Below are positions 26,701 to 35,595 of a stretch of 64,000 nt of DNA, piece after piece. The stretch is taken from contig NZ_VFPS01000002.1 of the NCBI RefSeq assembly GCF_006716815.1, positions 549,778-613,777 on the forward strand, given 5' to 3'. Position numbers and translations under genes: made by a program. The notes under the pieces were generated by a model, which did not search any database, was not told the origin of the DNA, and saw only the letters and a list, made by a program, of their open reading frames with translations. This DNA comes from Microbacterium lacticum (GTDB taxonomy: Bacteria; Actinomycetota; Actinomycetes; Actinomycetales; Microbacteriaceae). Numbering within the stretch: position 1 is the stretch's first letter; every line of letters begins with the position of its first letter.

Positions 26701-28236
26701 TCAGTCGGTCGTGCCCATGAGGATGCGCGCGTCGTCGTCGACCCAGTCGATCGATGTGGCGACCGCCTTCTTCCACTGCCGGTACCGACGGCTGCGTTCG
26801 TCGGCGCTCATCCGCGGCTCGAAGCGCACGTCCTCCTGCCAGTGCGCGCGCAGCTCGTCGAGCGAGCCCCACACCCCCACGGCGAGCCCGGCGGCATAAG
26901 CGACGCCGAGGGCGGTCGTCTCGACGATCTTCGGGCGCACCACGGGAATGCCGAGGATATCGGCCTGGAACTGCATCAGCAGCGCGTCGCGGGTCATCCC
27001 GCCGTCTACGCGCAGCAGGTCGAGCTCTCGCCCCGCGTCGGCGACGACCGCTTCGATCACGTCGCGCGACTGGAACGCGGTGGACTCGAGCACGGCGCGG
27101 GCGAGGTGCCCCTTCGTGACGTAGCAGGTGAGCCCGACGAGCGCGCCGCGCGCCTCGGGGCGCCAGTACGGGGCGAACAGCCCCGAGAAGGCGGGCACGA
27201 GATACGCGTCGCCGTTGTCGGCGACGGATGCCGCGAGCTCCTCGACCTCGGCGGACGTGCGGATGATCCCGAGGTTGTCGCGCAGCCACTGCACGAGCGA
27301 GCCGGTGACGGCGATCGACCCCTCCACCGCGTACCGCGCCGCGTCGTTCCCCAGCCGGTAGGCGACGGTCGTGAGGAGCCCGGCCTTCGAGCGCACGATG
27401 TCGGCACCGGTGTTGACGAGCAGGAAGTTGCCGGTGCCGTAGGTGTTCTTCGACTCCCCCGCCTCGAACGCGGTCTGGCCGAACGCCGCGGCCTGCTGGT
27501 CGCCGAGGATTCCCGCGATCGGCACGCCGGCGAGCGCCGCCGGCCGGCGCACCTCGCCGACGACCTCCGACGACGATCGGATCTCGGGCCGCATCGCGCA
27601 CGGGATGTCCCACACCTCGAGCAGCTCGGGCGCCCAGTCGAGGGTCCGGAGGTCCATCAGCAGGGTGCGCGAGGCGTTCGTGACGTCCGTGACGTGGATG
27701 CCTCCGTCGACGCCTCCCGCGAGATTCCACACCAGCCAGGTGTCGGGCGTGCCGAACAGCAGGTCGCCCGCGGCGGCCGCCTCGCGCGCACCCTCGACGT
27801 TGTCGAGGATCCAGGCGATCTTCGCCGCGGAGAAGTAGGTCGCGAGCAGCAGCCCGGTGGTCGCGGCGAACGCCGTGACTCCGTGCCGCGCGATGAGGCG
27901 GTCGACACGCGGCTGCGTGCGGGTGTCCTGCCACGCGAGGGCATTGTGGATCGGCAGGCCGGTGCGGCGACCCCAGACGATCGCCGTCTCGCGCTGGTCG
28001 GTCACGCCGACGGCCGCGACGTCGGCGGCGGCGAGGCCGGCACTGCGCAGCGCCTCGTCGACGACCTCCTGCGTGTTCGCCCAGATCTCGATCGGGTCGT
28101 GCTCGACGCGGCCGGCACGCGGAAAGAGCTGCGCGTGCTCCCGGAGGGCGGTCGCGACCGGCTGCGCCGACGCGTCGAAGACGATCGCCCGCGTCGACGT
28201 CGTGCCCTGGTCGATCGCGATCACGTGCTGCGGCAC
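26701..28236 (-). CDS. glpK: Glycerol kinase
   Basis: 511-residue FGGY kinase that phosphorylates glycerol to glycerol-3-phosphate. It has the N-terminal phosphate motif [15 protein letters not shown], substrate region [18 protein letters not shown], the [11 protein letters not shown] adenosine loop and [19 protein letters not shown]. The GTG start has GGAGGAGG upstream. No glycerol facilitator or GlpD is adjacent. It diverges from the riboflavin operon, with 475 bp between the start codons. Confidence 0.95.
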   Translation of the reverse strand: MPQHVIAIDQGTTSTRAIVFDASAQPVATALREHAQLFPRAGRVEHDPIEIWANTQEVVDEALRSAGLAAADVAAVGVTDQRETAIVWGRRTGLPIHNALAWQDTRTQPRVDRLIARHGVTAFAATTGLLLATYFSAAKIAWILDNVEGAREAAAAGDLLFGTPDTWLVWNLAGGVDGGIHVTDVTNASRTLLMDLRTLDWAPELLEVWDIPCAMRPEIRSSSEVVGEVRRPAALAGVPIAGILGDQQAAAFGQTAFEAGESKNTYGTGNFLLVNTGADIVRSKAGLLTTVAYRLGNDAARYAVEGSIAVTGSLVQWLRDNLGIIRTSAEVEELAASVADNGDAYLVPAFSGLFAPYWRPEARGALVGLTCYVTKGHLARAVLESTAFQSRDVIEAVVADAGRELDLLRVDGGMTRDALLMQFQADILGIPVVRPKIVETTALGVAYAAGLAVGVWGSLDELRAHWQEDVRFEPRMSADERSRRYRQWKKAVATSIDWVDDDARILMGTTD

Positions 28237-28458
28237 GTCGCCTCCTCCTCGAGTTCTGCTGTCTCGGCTCCGGCACGCGGCCGGCGTCGGCAGGCGGATA
28301 TCCCGGTCCTCTCACGCTGTCGCGGCGCAGGTGGACGAATGCCGAGCGCCCCGCGGCCTGCGGCAACCGCGGCAGGGGAACCTGCGACGCCCGCACGCTC
28401 CGACGACACGGAATGAAACGACGTCCGGGGCGTTGAGTAGGATCGAGAGCAGAACAAC
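28237..28458. promoter_or_regulatory. Divergent promoter region glpK / rib operon
   Basis: Intergenic, no gene seen. On the plus strand TAGGAT at 28438-28443 is a good -10 box ~16 nt before the FMN aptamer; a convincing -35 was not found. The glpK promoter on the minus strand could not be placed. Confidence 0.45.
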
Positions 28459-28614
28459 GTGCTCCGGGGTCGGTGAGAATCCGAACCGGCGGTGACAGTC
28501 CGCGAGCCCGCCAGATCGAATGATCGAACGGGTCGACCCGGTGGAATTCCGGGACCGACGGTGATGCGGCGCCTCTCTGCGGAGAGCGCCGCGAGTCCGG
28601 ATGGGAGGCAGCAC
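28459..28614 (+). promoter_or_regulatory. FMN riboswitch (RFN element)
   Basis: Closing stem GTGCT (28459) pairs with AGCAC (28610). Diagnostic blocks appear in order: CGGTGAGAATCCGAACCGG, then CGGTGACAGTCCGCGAGCCC, GGTGGAATTCCGGGACCGAC, and GAGTCCGGATGGGAGGCAGC. The aptamer senses FMN and lies directly upstream of ribD. The 97-nt platform after it holds GC hairpins (including GCGCGC-AGA-GCGCGC) and ACGAC-GA-GTCGT just before the AAGGA ribosome site, so control may act on translation. Confidence 0.95.
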
Positions 28615-28711
28615 GGGCGCCGTTCGCGGCGTCTGGCGCGCAGAGCGCGCATCGTCCGCCCATCGATGCCCCGGAGCCCTGAAGACGACGAGTCGTGACG
28701 AAGGACGACGG

Positions 28712-29773
28712 ATGCCACAGGCCGACCGCGAGCGGAGCGCCACCGAGCGCGATGCCATGGCGCGCGCGCTGCAGTTGGCGCTGCACGGGCCGCGCGGCGT
28801 GAACCCGCAGGTCGGCGCGGTCATCCTCTCTCCCGCCGGCGAGGTCCTCGCCGAGGGCTGGCACCGCGGTGCCGGCACCCCGCACGCCGAGATCGACGCC
28901 CTGACGAACCTCGCCGCCGCGCACGGCCCCGCCGCCGCCCGCGGCGCGACCGCTATCGTCACGCTCGAACCCTGCAACCACACCGGCCGCACCGGCCCGT
29001 GCGCCGAAGCACTGCTCGACGCCGGCATCGCCCGCGTCGTCTACGCCGTCGACGACCCCGGAGTGCTCTCCGGCGGCGGCGGCGCGCACCTCCGCCGCGG
29101 CGGCGTCGACGTCGAGGCGGGGCTGCTGCGGGCCGAGGGAACCGCCCTGCTCGACTCGTGGCTCACGGTGCAGCGGCTCGGCCGCCCGCACGTCACCGTC
29201 AAGTGGGCGCAGTCGCTCGACGGGCGCGCCGCGGCATCCGACGGCACCAGCCAGTGGATCACCGGCCCGCTCGCCCGCGCCGACGTGCACGCGCGCCGCG
29301 CCGCGGCGGATGCCATCGTCGTCGGCACCGGCACCCTGCTCGCCGACGATCCCGCCCTCACCGCCCGCCGCGGCGACGGCACCCTGTACGACCACCAGCC
29401 CCGCCCGGTCGTCGTCGGCACCCGCGCGGTGCCGCAGGAGGCGGCGGTGCGGCAGCACCCGCGACCGTTCCTGCAGGACGAGGGCGACGACCTCGTCGAT
29501 CTGCTGGGCCGCCTCCGCGAGTTCGGCGCGCAGCGCGTGTTCATCGAGGGCGGCCCCCGCCTCGCATCGTCGTTCGTGCGCGACGGGCTCGTCGACGAGC
29601 TGCTCGTCTACCTCGCCCCGACCCTCCTCGGCGGCGAGCGGCTCGCGCTCGGCGACCTCGGCGTGACGACGATCGCCGACCAGCGCCGGCTGACCGTCAG
29701 CGACGTGCGGCGCCTCGGCGACGACCTCCTCGTCGTCGCCCACCCCGACCTCCCCGCGAAGGAAGAAGACTGA
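28712..29773 (+). CDS. ribD: Bifunctional riboflavin deaminase/reductase
   Basis: 353 residues. The N-terminal deaminase (~1-145) has zinc motifs PHAEIDAL and LEPCNHTGRTGPCAEAL; the C-terminal reductase (~150-353) has VTVKWAQSLDGRAA, DAIVVGTGTLLADDP and FIEGGPRLASSF. Together they convert the GTP cyclohydrolase product to 5-amino-6-ribitylamino-uracil phosphate. AAGGA lies 7 nt before the ATG. In the deaminase C-terminal part a Gly-run replaces the usual substrate-loop spacing slightly. First gene after the FMN riboswitch. Confidence 0.95.
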   Translation: MPQADRERSATERDAMARALQLALHGPRGVNPQVGAVILSPAGEVLAEGWHRGAGTPHAEIDALTNLAAAHGPAAARGATAIVTLEPCNHTGRTGPCAEALLDAGIARVVYAVDDPGVLSGGGGAHLRRGGVDVEAGLLRAEGTALLDSWLTVQRLGRPHVTVKWAQSLDGRAAASDGTSQWITGPLARADVHARRAAADAIVVGTGTLLADDPALTARRGDGTLYDHQPRPVVVGTRAVPQEAAVRQHPRPFLQDEGDDLVDLLGRLREFGAQRVFIEGGPRLASSFVRDGLVDELLVYLAPTLLGGERLALGDLGVTTIADQRRLTVSDVRRLGDDLLVVAHPDLPAKEED

Positions 29774-29775
29774 CC

Positions 29776-30414
29776 ATGTTCACCGGGATCATCGAAGAGC
29801 GCGGCGAGATCGTCGCCGTCGAGCCCGCGGGCGACGGCCTGCGCGTCACCGTGCGCGGCCCCCGCGCCGTGTCGGACGCCGCGCAGGGCGACTCGATCGC
29901 CGTGTCCGGCGTGTGCCTCACGGTCGTCGATCAGGGCGACGACTGGTTCGCCGCCGACGTCATGCACCAGACCCTCGCGGTCACGAGCCTCGGCGAGATC
30001 GGCCCCGGCACGCCGGTGAACCTCGAACGCGCGCTCGCCGCGCACACCCGCCTGGGCGGACACATCGTGCAGGGCCACGTCGACGGCACGGGCACCGTGC
30101 TCGAGGTCTTCCCGGGCGAGCAGTGGCAGGTCGTGCGGGTGTCGCTGCCGGCGGATCTCGCCCCGCTCGTCGTCGACAAGGGCTCGATCACGGTCGACGG
30201 CGTCTCGCTCACAGTCAGCGCCGTCTCCCCCGCCACCGAGCCCGAGCAGTGGTTCGAGGTCTCGCTCATCCCCGAGACCCTCGAGGTCACGACCCTCGGC
30301 CTCCGCCGGGCGGGCGACCTCGTCAACCTCGAGACCGACATCCTGGCGCGCCACGTGCAGCGCCTCCTCGCCTTCTCCACGACCCCGAACGACTCCGAAG
30401 GAGGCTCGCGATGA
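29776..30414 (+). CDS. ribE: Riboflavin synthase alpha subunit
   Basis: 212 residues forming two internal repeats: MFTGIIEERGEI at the start, GVCLTVV near 45, and in the second repeat GHIVQGHVDGTG and ITVDGVSLTV. It dismutates two lumazine molecules to riboflavin and a pyrimidine. The start is 2 bp after ribD; the stop overlaps ribBA in an ATGA. Confidence 0.96.
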   Translation: MFTGIIEERGEIVAVEPAGDGLRVTVRGPRAVSDAAQGDSIAVSGVCLTVVDQGDDWFAADVMHQTLAVTSLGEIGPGTPVNLERALAAHTRLGGHIVQGHVDGTGTVLEVFPGEQWQVVRVSLPADLAPLVVDKGSITVDGVSLTVSAVSPATEPEQWFEVSLIPETLEVTTLGLRRAGDLVNLETDILARHVQRLLAFSTTPNDSEGGSR

Positions 30415-31793
30415 GCCCTTCCGCCACCCCCGGCCTGTCCACCATCCCCGAGGCCCTCGACGCCCTGCGCGCCGGCCGCCCCGTCATCGTCGCCGACGAT
30501 GAGAACCGCGAGAACGAGGGCGACATCATCCTGTCGGCCGAGCTCGCCACCCCCGAGTGGCTCGCCTGGACGATCCGCTGGTCGAGCGGGTTCATCTGCG
30601 CGCCCATGCCGGCGGAGTGGGCCGACCGGCTCGACCTGCCGCCGATGGTCGCGGTGAACGAGGACGTGCGCGGCACCGCGTACACGGTGAGCGTGGATGC
30701 CGCGGACAAGGTCTCGACCGGCATCAGCGCGACCGACCGCTCGCACACCCTGAACGTGCTCGCCGACCCGGCATCCACCCCCTCGGCGGTGATCCGGCCG
30801 GGGCACATCCTGCCGCTGCGCGCCGTCGACGGCGGCGTGCGCGAACGCGCCGGGCACACGGAGGCGGGCGTCGAGCTCATGAAGCTCGCCGGGCTCCAGC
30901 CGGTCGCCGCGATCGGCGAGGTCGTCGCCGAGGACGGCTCGATGATGCGCCTGCCGGGTCTCATCGAGATGGGTGCGCGCGAAGGCATCCCGGTCATCAC
31001 GATCGAGCAGCTCATCGCCCACCTCGACGACACCGCGCCGATCGCGAGCGCCGACGCCGCCGGCGACGGCGAGACCGCCCGGCACGGCGCGCGCCGCCGC
31101 GTGAGCCTCCGCGCCGAGGCGCAGGTGCCGACGTCGCACGGCACGTTCCGCTTCCTGGCGTACAAGGACCGCGTCACCGGCACCGACCACATCGCGGTCG
31201 TGTCCGGCGACCTGCATTCGGGCGCCGACGGATCCGAGGCGCCGCTCGTGCGCGTGCACTCCGAGTGCCTCACCGGCGAAGCGTTCGGCTCGCTCAAGTG
31301 CGAGTGCGGGCCGCAGCTCGACGCCGCCCTCGACGCCATCGCGACCGGCGGAGGCGTCGTCGTCTACATGCGCGGGCACGAGGGCCGCGGCATCGGGCTC
31401 ATCAACAAGCTGCGGGCCTACAGCCTGCAGGAGCGCGGGCTCGACACCGTCGACGCGAACCTGGCCCTCGGGCTCCCGGCGGATGCCCGGGATTACGCGG
31501 CGGCGGCCGGCATCCTCGGCGACCTGGGCGTCGAGAAGGTGCGCCTGCTCACGAACAACACCGACAAGGTGAACCAGCTGCGCGCGCTCGGCCTCGACAT
31601 CGTCGAGCAGGTGCCGCTGCTGGTGGGCGTCGGGGCGAACAACCACCAGTACCTCGAGACCAAGCGCGACCGGATGGGTCACATCATCGGCGCCGACGAG
31701 CTCGAGGCGGCCCTCGCGCACGGCGCCGAGCCCACCCCGGCCACGACCGACACCGACACCACCACCGACACCGTCACCAAGGAGCACGCATGA
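30411..31793 (+). CDS. ribBA: 3,4-DHBP synthase / GTP cyclohydrolase II fusion
   Basis: 460 residues. Domain 1 (~8-210) makes dihydroxybutanone phosphate from ribulose-5-phosphate: [17 protein letters not shown] (acidic metal site) and [16 protein letters not shown]. Domain 2 (~225-440) is GTP cyclohydrolase [21 protein letters not shown] holds the three zinc cysteines, with [11 protein letters not shown] as catalytic loop. A Thr/Asp-rich tail (TDTDTTTDT) ends the protein. ATGA overlaps at both ends show tight coupling with ribE and ribH. Confidence 0.96.
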   Translation: MSPSATPGLSTIPEALDALRAGRPVIVADDENRENEGDIILSAELATPEWLAWTIRWSSGFICAPMPAEWADRLDLPPMVAVNEDVRGTAYTVSVDAADKVSTGISATDRSHTLNVLADPASTPSAVIRPGHILPLRAVDGGVRERAGHTEAGVELMKLAGLQPVAAIGEVVAEDGSMMRLPGLIEMGAREGIPVITIEQLIAHLDDTAPIASADAAGDGETARHGARRRVSLRAEAQVPTSHGTFRFLAYKDRVTGTDHIAVVSGDLHSGADGSEAPLVRVHSECLTGEAFGSLKCECGPQLDAALDAIATGGGVVVYMRGHEGRGIGLINKLRAYSLQERGLDTVDANLALGLPADARDYAAAAGILGDLGVEKVRLLTNNTDKVNQLRALGLDIVEQVPLLVGVGANNHQYLETKRDRMGHIIGADELEAALAHGAEPTPATTDTDTTTDTVTKEHA

Positions 31794-32263
31794 GCGGCCA
31801 CGGCGCCCCCGCCCCCCAGCAGATCGACGCGGCGGGCCTGCGGGTCGTCGTCGTGGCCGGCCAGTGGCACGACGTCATCACCGACGGGCTCATCGCCGGC
31901 GCGGAGCGCGTGCTCGAGGCATCCGGTGCCGACTGGCGCCTCGTGCGCGTGCCGGGCTCGTTCGAGCTGCCGGTGGCCGCGAAGGCGGCGCTGGATGCCG
32001 GGGCCGACGCGGTCGTCGCGCTCGGCGTGATCATCCGGGGCGGCACGCCGCACTTCGAGTTCGTCTCGTCGGCCGCGACCGACGGTCTCACGCGCGTCGC
32101 GCTCGACACCGGCAAGCCGGTCGGGTTCGGGGTGCTCACCCTCGACGACGAGCAGCAGGGCATCGACCGCGCGGGGCTGCCCGGCTCGAAAGAGGACAAG
32201 GGCGCCGAGGCCGCCGACGCCGCCCTGCGCACCGCGCTGCTGCTGCGCGCGCTGCGCGGCTGA
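31790..32263 (+). CDS. ribH: 6,7-dimethyl-8-ribityllumazine synthase
   Basis: 157 residues; forms the capsid-like lumazine synthase. Motifs [29 protein letters not shown] (His acts in catalysis) and [11 protein letters not shown] are diagnostic. It joins the RibD product after dephosphorylation with dihydroxybutanone phosphate. Last gene of the rib operon. No RibT/RibU transporter or RibF is seen here. Confidence 0.96.
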   Translation: MSGHGAPAPQQIDAAGLRVVVVAGQWHDVITDGLIAGAERVLEASGADWRLVRVPGSFELPVAAKAALDAGADAVVALGVIIRGGTPHFEFVSSAATDGLTRVALDTGKPVGFGVLTLDDEQQGIDRAGLPGSKEDKGAEAADAALRTALLLRALRG

Positions 32264-32286
32264 CCCGCGCCGCCGGCGTGCGCCGG

Positions 32287-32315
32287 CGCACCGGCGCACC
32301 GGCGCACCGGCGCAC
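32287..32315. repeat. 8-bp tandem repeat (GCACCGGC-type)
   Basis: About 3.5-4 copies of GCACCGGC after ribH, with a neighbouring inverted GCGTGCGCCGGC that could pair with it. It may act as a transcription end for the rib operon, though no T-tract follows. Confidence 0.6.
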
Positions 32316-32328
32316 GCCCAGCTTCAGG

Positions 32329-32334
32329 TAGACT
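32329..32334 (+). promoter_or_regulatory. -10 box TAGACT (leaderless start)
   Basis: TAGACT ends 6 nt before the ATG at 32341. Confidence 0.55.
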
Positions 32335-32340
32335 GAGGGT

Positions 32341-32691
32341 ATGGAGATTCTGCGTCACGTCGTCGTCCTCGTCCACCTGGTGGGCTTCGCGGTGCTCTTC
32401 GGCGCCTGGGTGGTCGCCGCGTTCGGCGAGCGCCGCTTCACGCGGCTGATGACGTGGGGCATGGTCATCGCCGCCGTCGCCGGCCTCGCCCTGGCCGCCC
32501 CGTGGGGCATCTCGTACGAGCTGAACTACGTCAAGCTCGGCGTGAAGCTCGTGATCCTGCTCGTGATCGGCGCCCTGCTCGGCATCGGCACCGCGCGCCA
32601 GCGCAAGACCGGCACGCTCGCCCCGGCGCTGTTCTGGAGCGTCGGCATCCTCACCTTCGTCAACGCGGCCCTGGCGGTCATCTGGCGCTGA
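32341..32691 (+). CDS. Small four-span membrane protein of unknown function
   Basis: 116 residues with four predicted membrane helices (~5-27, 37-56, 61-82, 95-114) and short loops (GERRFTR, TARQRKTG). It begins MEILRHVVVLVHLVGFAVLFGAW; the His-containing first helix is shared by small conserved actinobacterial membrane proteins. I do not recognise a function. It is transcribed from its own leaderless promoter and is not coupled to the rib operon. Confidence 0.8.
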   Translation: MEILRHVVVLVHLVGFAVLFGAWVVAAFGERRFTRLMTWGMVIAAVAGLALAAPWGISYELNYVKLGVKLVILLVIGALLGIGTARQRKTGTLAPALFWSVGILTFVNAALAVIWR

Positions 32692-32712
32692 GCGCCCCGC
32701 CCCGTTCGACCG

Positions 32713-32744
32713 CCTACGCCCGGCCACGTTCGGCCGGGCGTAGG
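32713..32744. promoter_or_regulatory. 13-bp perfect inverted repeat overlapping an MFS -10 box
   Basis: CCTACGCCCGGCC (32713-32725) and its exact reverse complement (32732-32744) around a 6-nt loop. The right arm runs into TAGGAT (32741-32746), a likely -10 for the MFS gene. It could end transcription of the gene before or be an operator. Confidence 0.5.
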
Positions 32745-32885
32745 ATCGTTTCGTACCCCGGAACCCTGCCGGAGTGCTCGGTGCCCCCCAACGCCGCGAC
32801 GCCCGCCGCATCACCCCCGCCACGGACGCCCGCCACCGGCGCGTCCCACGAGGACCTCTCCACGATCGACAGGTCTTCTTCCCGT

Positions 32886-34361
32886 ATGTCTTCCTCTTCG
32901 GCCGCGTCCGCGACGCCCGCCTCCGCCCCCGGCGATTCCGCCGCCCCCGCCAACCCCCGCTCGCGCGTCATCACCGCGAGCCTCGTCGGCACCACGATCG
33001 AGTTCTACGACTTCTACGTCTACGCGACGGCAGCCGTCCTCGTCTTCCCGATCCTCTTCTTCCCGACGGGCAACGAGACCACCTCGCTGCTCTCGTCGTT
33101 CGCCGTGTTCGGCGCCGCGATGGTCGCCCGCCCCATCGGCGCGGTGATCTTCGGGCACTTCGGCGACCGCTTCGGCCGCAAGGCGACCCTCGTGGCATCC
33201 CTGCTCACGATGGGTATCGCGACGTTCCTGATCGGATGCCTGCCGACGTACAACGACATCGGCTGGTGGGCGGCGTTCCTGCTGCTGCTGCTGCGCCTGT
33301 TCCAGGGCTTCGCCCTCGGCGGCGAGTGGTCGGGAGCGGCGCTCGTCGCCACCGAGAACGCCCCGAAGGGCAAGCGCGCCTGGTACGGCACGTTCCCGCA
33401 GCTGGGCGCGCCGATCGGATTCATCATCGCCAACACGGTGTTCCTCGTGATCAACTTCGCCCTGCCGCACCCCGACGGCCCGGCGCAGCGCTCCGAGGCG
33501 TTCCTCACCTGGGGCTGGCGCGTGCCGTTCCTGTTCTCGGCCGTCATGGTCATCATCGGCCTGTGGGTGCGCCTCAAGCTCGTCGAGTCGGAGACGTTCA
33601 CGAAGGCCGAGCAGACCGGCGCGATCCGCAAGTTCCCCCTCGGCGAGGTCATCCGCTCGAACTGGAAGAACCTCATCCTCGGCACCTTCATCATGCTGGC
33701 GACCTACGTGCTCTTCTACCTGATGACGAGCTTCACGCTGTCGTACGGCACGAAGCCGACCGTCGAGGGCGCGCAGAAGGTCGCGGATGCCGCGGGCACG
33801 GCCTTCGACCCCAGCACGTATGTCGCGGGGCTCGGCTTCGGCTACACCGACTTCGTCATCATGCAGATCATCGGGGTGATCTTCTTCGGCATCTTCACGC
33901 TGCTCTCCGGCCCCGTCGCCGACACGATCGGGCGCCGCAAGCTGCTCATCTGGGTGACCGCGGCGATCGGCGTGTTCGGCCTGCTGTTCAACGTGTTCCT
34001 CATGCCGCAGCTCGACCCGAAGTTCACCGGCGCGCTCGTGCAGGCCTTCCTCGTGTTCGGCTTCACGCTGATGGGGGCGACGTTCGGGCCGATGGGCGCG
34101 GTGCTGCCCGAGCTCTTCCCGACGAACGTCCGCTACACAGGCTCGGCGATCTCGTACAACGTGTCGTCGATCCTCGGCGCGGCCCTCGCGCCGCTCGTCG
34201 CCGTCGCCCTCTGGGCCGCGGCGGGTGGGCAGCCGTGGCTGGTCGGCCTCTACCTCTCCGGGTCGGCGGTGCTCACGCTCATCGCGCTGGCGCTGTCGAA
34301 GGAGACGAAGGACGTCGACTACGACACCAACATCGGCCTCGGCGAGACCGGCTCGCTCTGA
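32886..34361 (+). CDS. MFS transporter, metabolite:H+ symporter (MHS) type
   Basis: 491 residues with ~12 spans. TIEFYDFYVYATAAVLVFP at the start, IFGHFGDRFGRKATL (loop 2-3), RLFQGFALGGEWSGAALVATE and LPELFPTNVRYTGSAISYN are typical of MHS-type carriers for organic acids or betaines. It is a plasma-membrane importer; the substrate is not determinable. A GTG at 32781 in the same frame with GGAG 6 nt upstream is an alternative start that would add 35 disordered residues and fits the TAGGAT promoter at 32741; the ATG at 32886 fits family length. Confidence 0.88.
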   Translation: MSSSSAASATPASAPGDSAAPANPRSRVITASLVGTTIEFYDFYVYATAAVLVFPILFFPTGNETTSLLSSFAVFGAAMVARPIGAVIFGHFGDRFGRKATLVASLLTMGIATFLIGCLPTYNDIGWWAAFLLLLLRLFQGFALGGEWSGAALVATENAPKGKRAWYGTFPQLGAPIGFIIANTVFLVINFALPHPDGPAQRSEAFLTWGWRVPFLFSAVMVIIGLWVRLKLVESETFTKAEQTGAIRKFPLGEVIRSNWKNLILGTFIMLATYVLFYLMTSFTLSYGTKPTVEGAQKVADAAGTAFDPSTYVAGLGFGYTDFVIMQIIGVIFFGIFTLLSGPVADTIGRRKLLIWVTAAIGVFGLLFNVFLMPQLDPKFTGALVQAFLVFGFTLMGATFGPMGAVLPELFPTNVRYTGSAISYNVSSILGAALAPLVAVALWAAAGGQPWLVGLYLSGSAVLTLIALALSKETKDVDYDTNIGLGETGSL

Positions 34362-34391
34362 CCGGGGTTCGCTGACCGGTCCCTCCGACCG

Positions 34392-34436
34392 CCACAACGT
34401 GCGGCACCGCGCAGGCGGTGCCGCACGTTGTGGCGA
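34392..34436 (+). terminator. Strong hairpin after the MFS gene
   Basis: Perfect 21-bp arms beginning CGCCACAACGTGCGGCACCG with a 4-nt loop, 31 bp after the stop. No T-tract, but stem length and position suit a transcription end. The outer ACAACGT is also seen in family B palindromes. Confidence 0.65.
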
Positions 34437-34461
34437 CAGCACACGGATGGACGCGTGGCTC

Positions 34462-34490
34462 TTGAGTTCGCTCGCACAACGGAGCATAAT
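34462..34490 (+). promoter_or_regulatory. Sigma-70-type promoter of the NmrA-like gene
   Basis: TTGAGT (34462-34467), a 17-nt gap, CATAAT (34485-34490). The best classical -35/-10 pair in the window. GTGGCCTGACCAC, an imperfect palindrome at 34491-34503, lies over the expected start of transcription and could bind a repressor. Confidence 0.65.
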
Positions 34491-34524
34491 GTGGCCTGAC
34501 CACAAGTCCTCGACAGTGGCACTC

Positions 34525-35295
34525 ATGCGCAAGCTCGTCGTCTGCGGCGCCGATGGAAACTTCGGCGCCATCGCCGCGGACACGCTTCTCAGCCTCGTCC
34601 CCGCGGAGCGCGTGCGCGTCGCCGCACCCACCGTCGAGGGCACCTCCCGCTATCGGGATGCCGGCGTCGACACCGCGGTCACCAACTTCAACGACACCGC
34701 CGGGCTCACCGCAGCCTTCGAGGGGGCGGAGAAGGTGCTCGTCATCTCGATGCCCTTCGTCGGACCGAAGCGTCGTGACGCCCACCGCAACGCCGTCGAC
34801 GCCTGCATCGCGGCGGGCGTCTCCCAGATCGTCTACGTCTCGCTCGTGAACGCCACCGACCCGACGAACCCGAGCATCGAGAAGATCGACCACGCCTGGA
34901 CGGAGGCCTACATCCAGGCATCCGGGATCGACTACGTGTTCCTGAGGAACTCCCAGTACGCCGAGGCGATGATCACGGCGTACTTCGCCTCGCTCCCCCA
35001 GGGCGAGATGGCCAACAACGCCGGCGACGGGCGCATGTCCTTCATCTCGCGCCGCGACTGCGCGACGGCGGCCGCGTACGCGCTCGCCAACCGGTTCCTG
35101 CACACCGAGGTGTCGTCGGCACCGTTCTCCTCCGAAGGCATGGTGACCTTCGGACAGGCGATCCGTGAGGGCAAGATGGCCGTCCACACCGACGATTTCC
35201 GGATGATCACCGGCCGTCGTCCGATCACGGTGCGCGACATGTTCGCGCTGAGCGACGAGTTCCAGGTGGGGGCGCGGCACTCCGTCGACGCCTGA
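34525..35295 (+). CDS. NmrA-like NAD(P)-binding protein, possibly internally shortened
   Basis: 256 residues. The N-terminal Rossmann motif VVCGADGNFGAIAADTLL, then VLVISMPFVGPKRRDAHRNAVDACIAAGVSQIVYVS and YVFLRNSQYAEAM, match atypical SDRs of the NmrA/QOR2 type (quinone or redox sensing). After ALANRFLHTE the sequence passes almost directly to the C-terminal IREGKMAVHTDDF..TGRRPITVRDMF, where relatives have ~40 more residues (a GQVYELTG-type segment), so an internal deletion is likely. It has its own strong promoter. A 62-residue HTH protein follows after 11 bp. Confidence 0.75.
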   Translation: MRKLVVCGADGNFGAIAADTLLSLVPAERVRVAAPTVEGTSRYRDAGVDTAVTNFNDTAGLTAAFEGAEKVLVISMPFVGPKRRDAHRNAVDACIAAGVSQIVYVSLVNATDPTNPSIEKIDHAWTEAYIQASGIDYVFLRNSQYAEAMITAYFASLPQGEMANNAGDGRMSFISRRDCATAAAYALANRFLHTEVSSAPFSSEGMVTFGQAIREGKMAVHTDDFRMITGRRPITVRDMFALSDEFQVGARHSVDA

Positions 35296-35306
35296 CCGGG
35301 AGGCCG

Positions 35307-35495
35307 ATGCGAGACGCCGACGGCGGCGAACCCGTCGCCGAGCTGCGGCGCCTCCGAGCGCTGCGGGCCGACCTCGCCCGCGCCGAAGCCGAGCAGGTGC
35401 GGCGCGCTCGCGCGCGCGCCCACTCGTGGGTCGCGATCGCGGACGCCCTCGAGATCAGCCGTCAGGCAGCGCACAAGAAGTACGGGAGAAGATAG
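35307..35495 (+). CDS. Small helix-turn-helix protein (62 aa)
   Basis: 62 residues: an Arg/Ala-rich amphipathic helix (ELRRLRALRADLARAEAEQVRRARARA) and then a helix-turn-helix SWVAIADALEISRQAAHKKYG. GGGAGG 3 nt before the ATG supports translation. It follows the NmrA-like gene by 11 bp and probably shares its mRNA. Likely DNA-binding; it might act on the GTGGCCTGACCAC site upstream of its operon, but this is a guess. Confidence 0.75.
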   Translation: MRDADGGEPVAELRRLRALRADLARAEAEQVRRARARAHSWVAIADALEISRQAAHKKYGRR

Positions 35496-35595
35496 AGGGG
35501 CAGGACCCGACGACCCGAGTCGGAGCGGACCGCGCCCGCGGCGCGGCCCGATCGCCGCACGGGCCCCGGTACCCGAACCTGCAGGAAAGCCGCAC

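Noticed and set aside
24761..29743. A very long open frame on the minus strand (about 1660 codons)
   Set aside because: It is antisense to the GNAT, Fpg/Nei and ribD genes, and elsewhere a different frame of the glpK strand; the protein is Arg/Gly/Asp-rich low complexity with no domain. Typical high-GC shadow.
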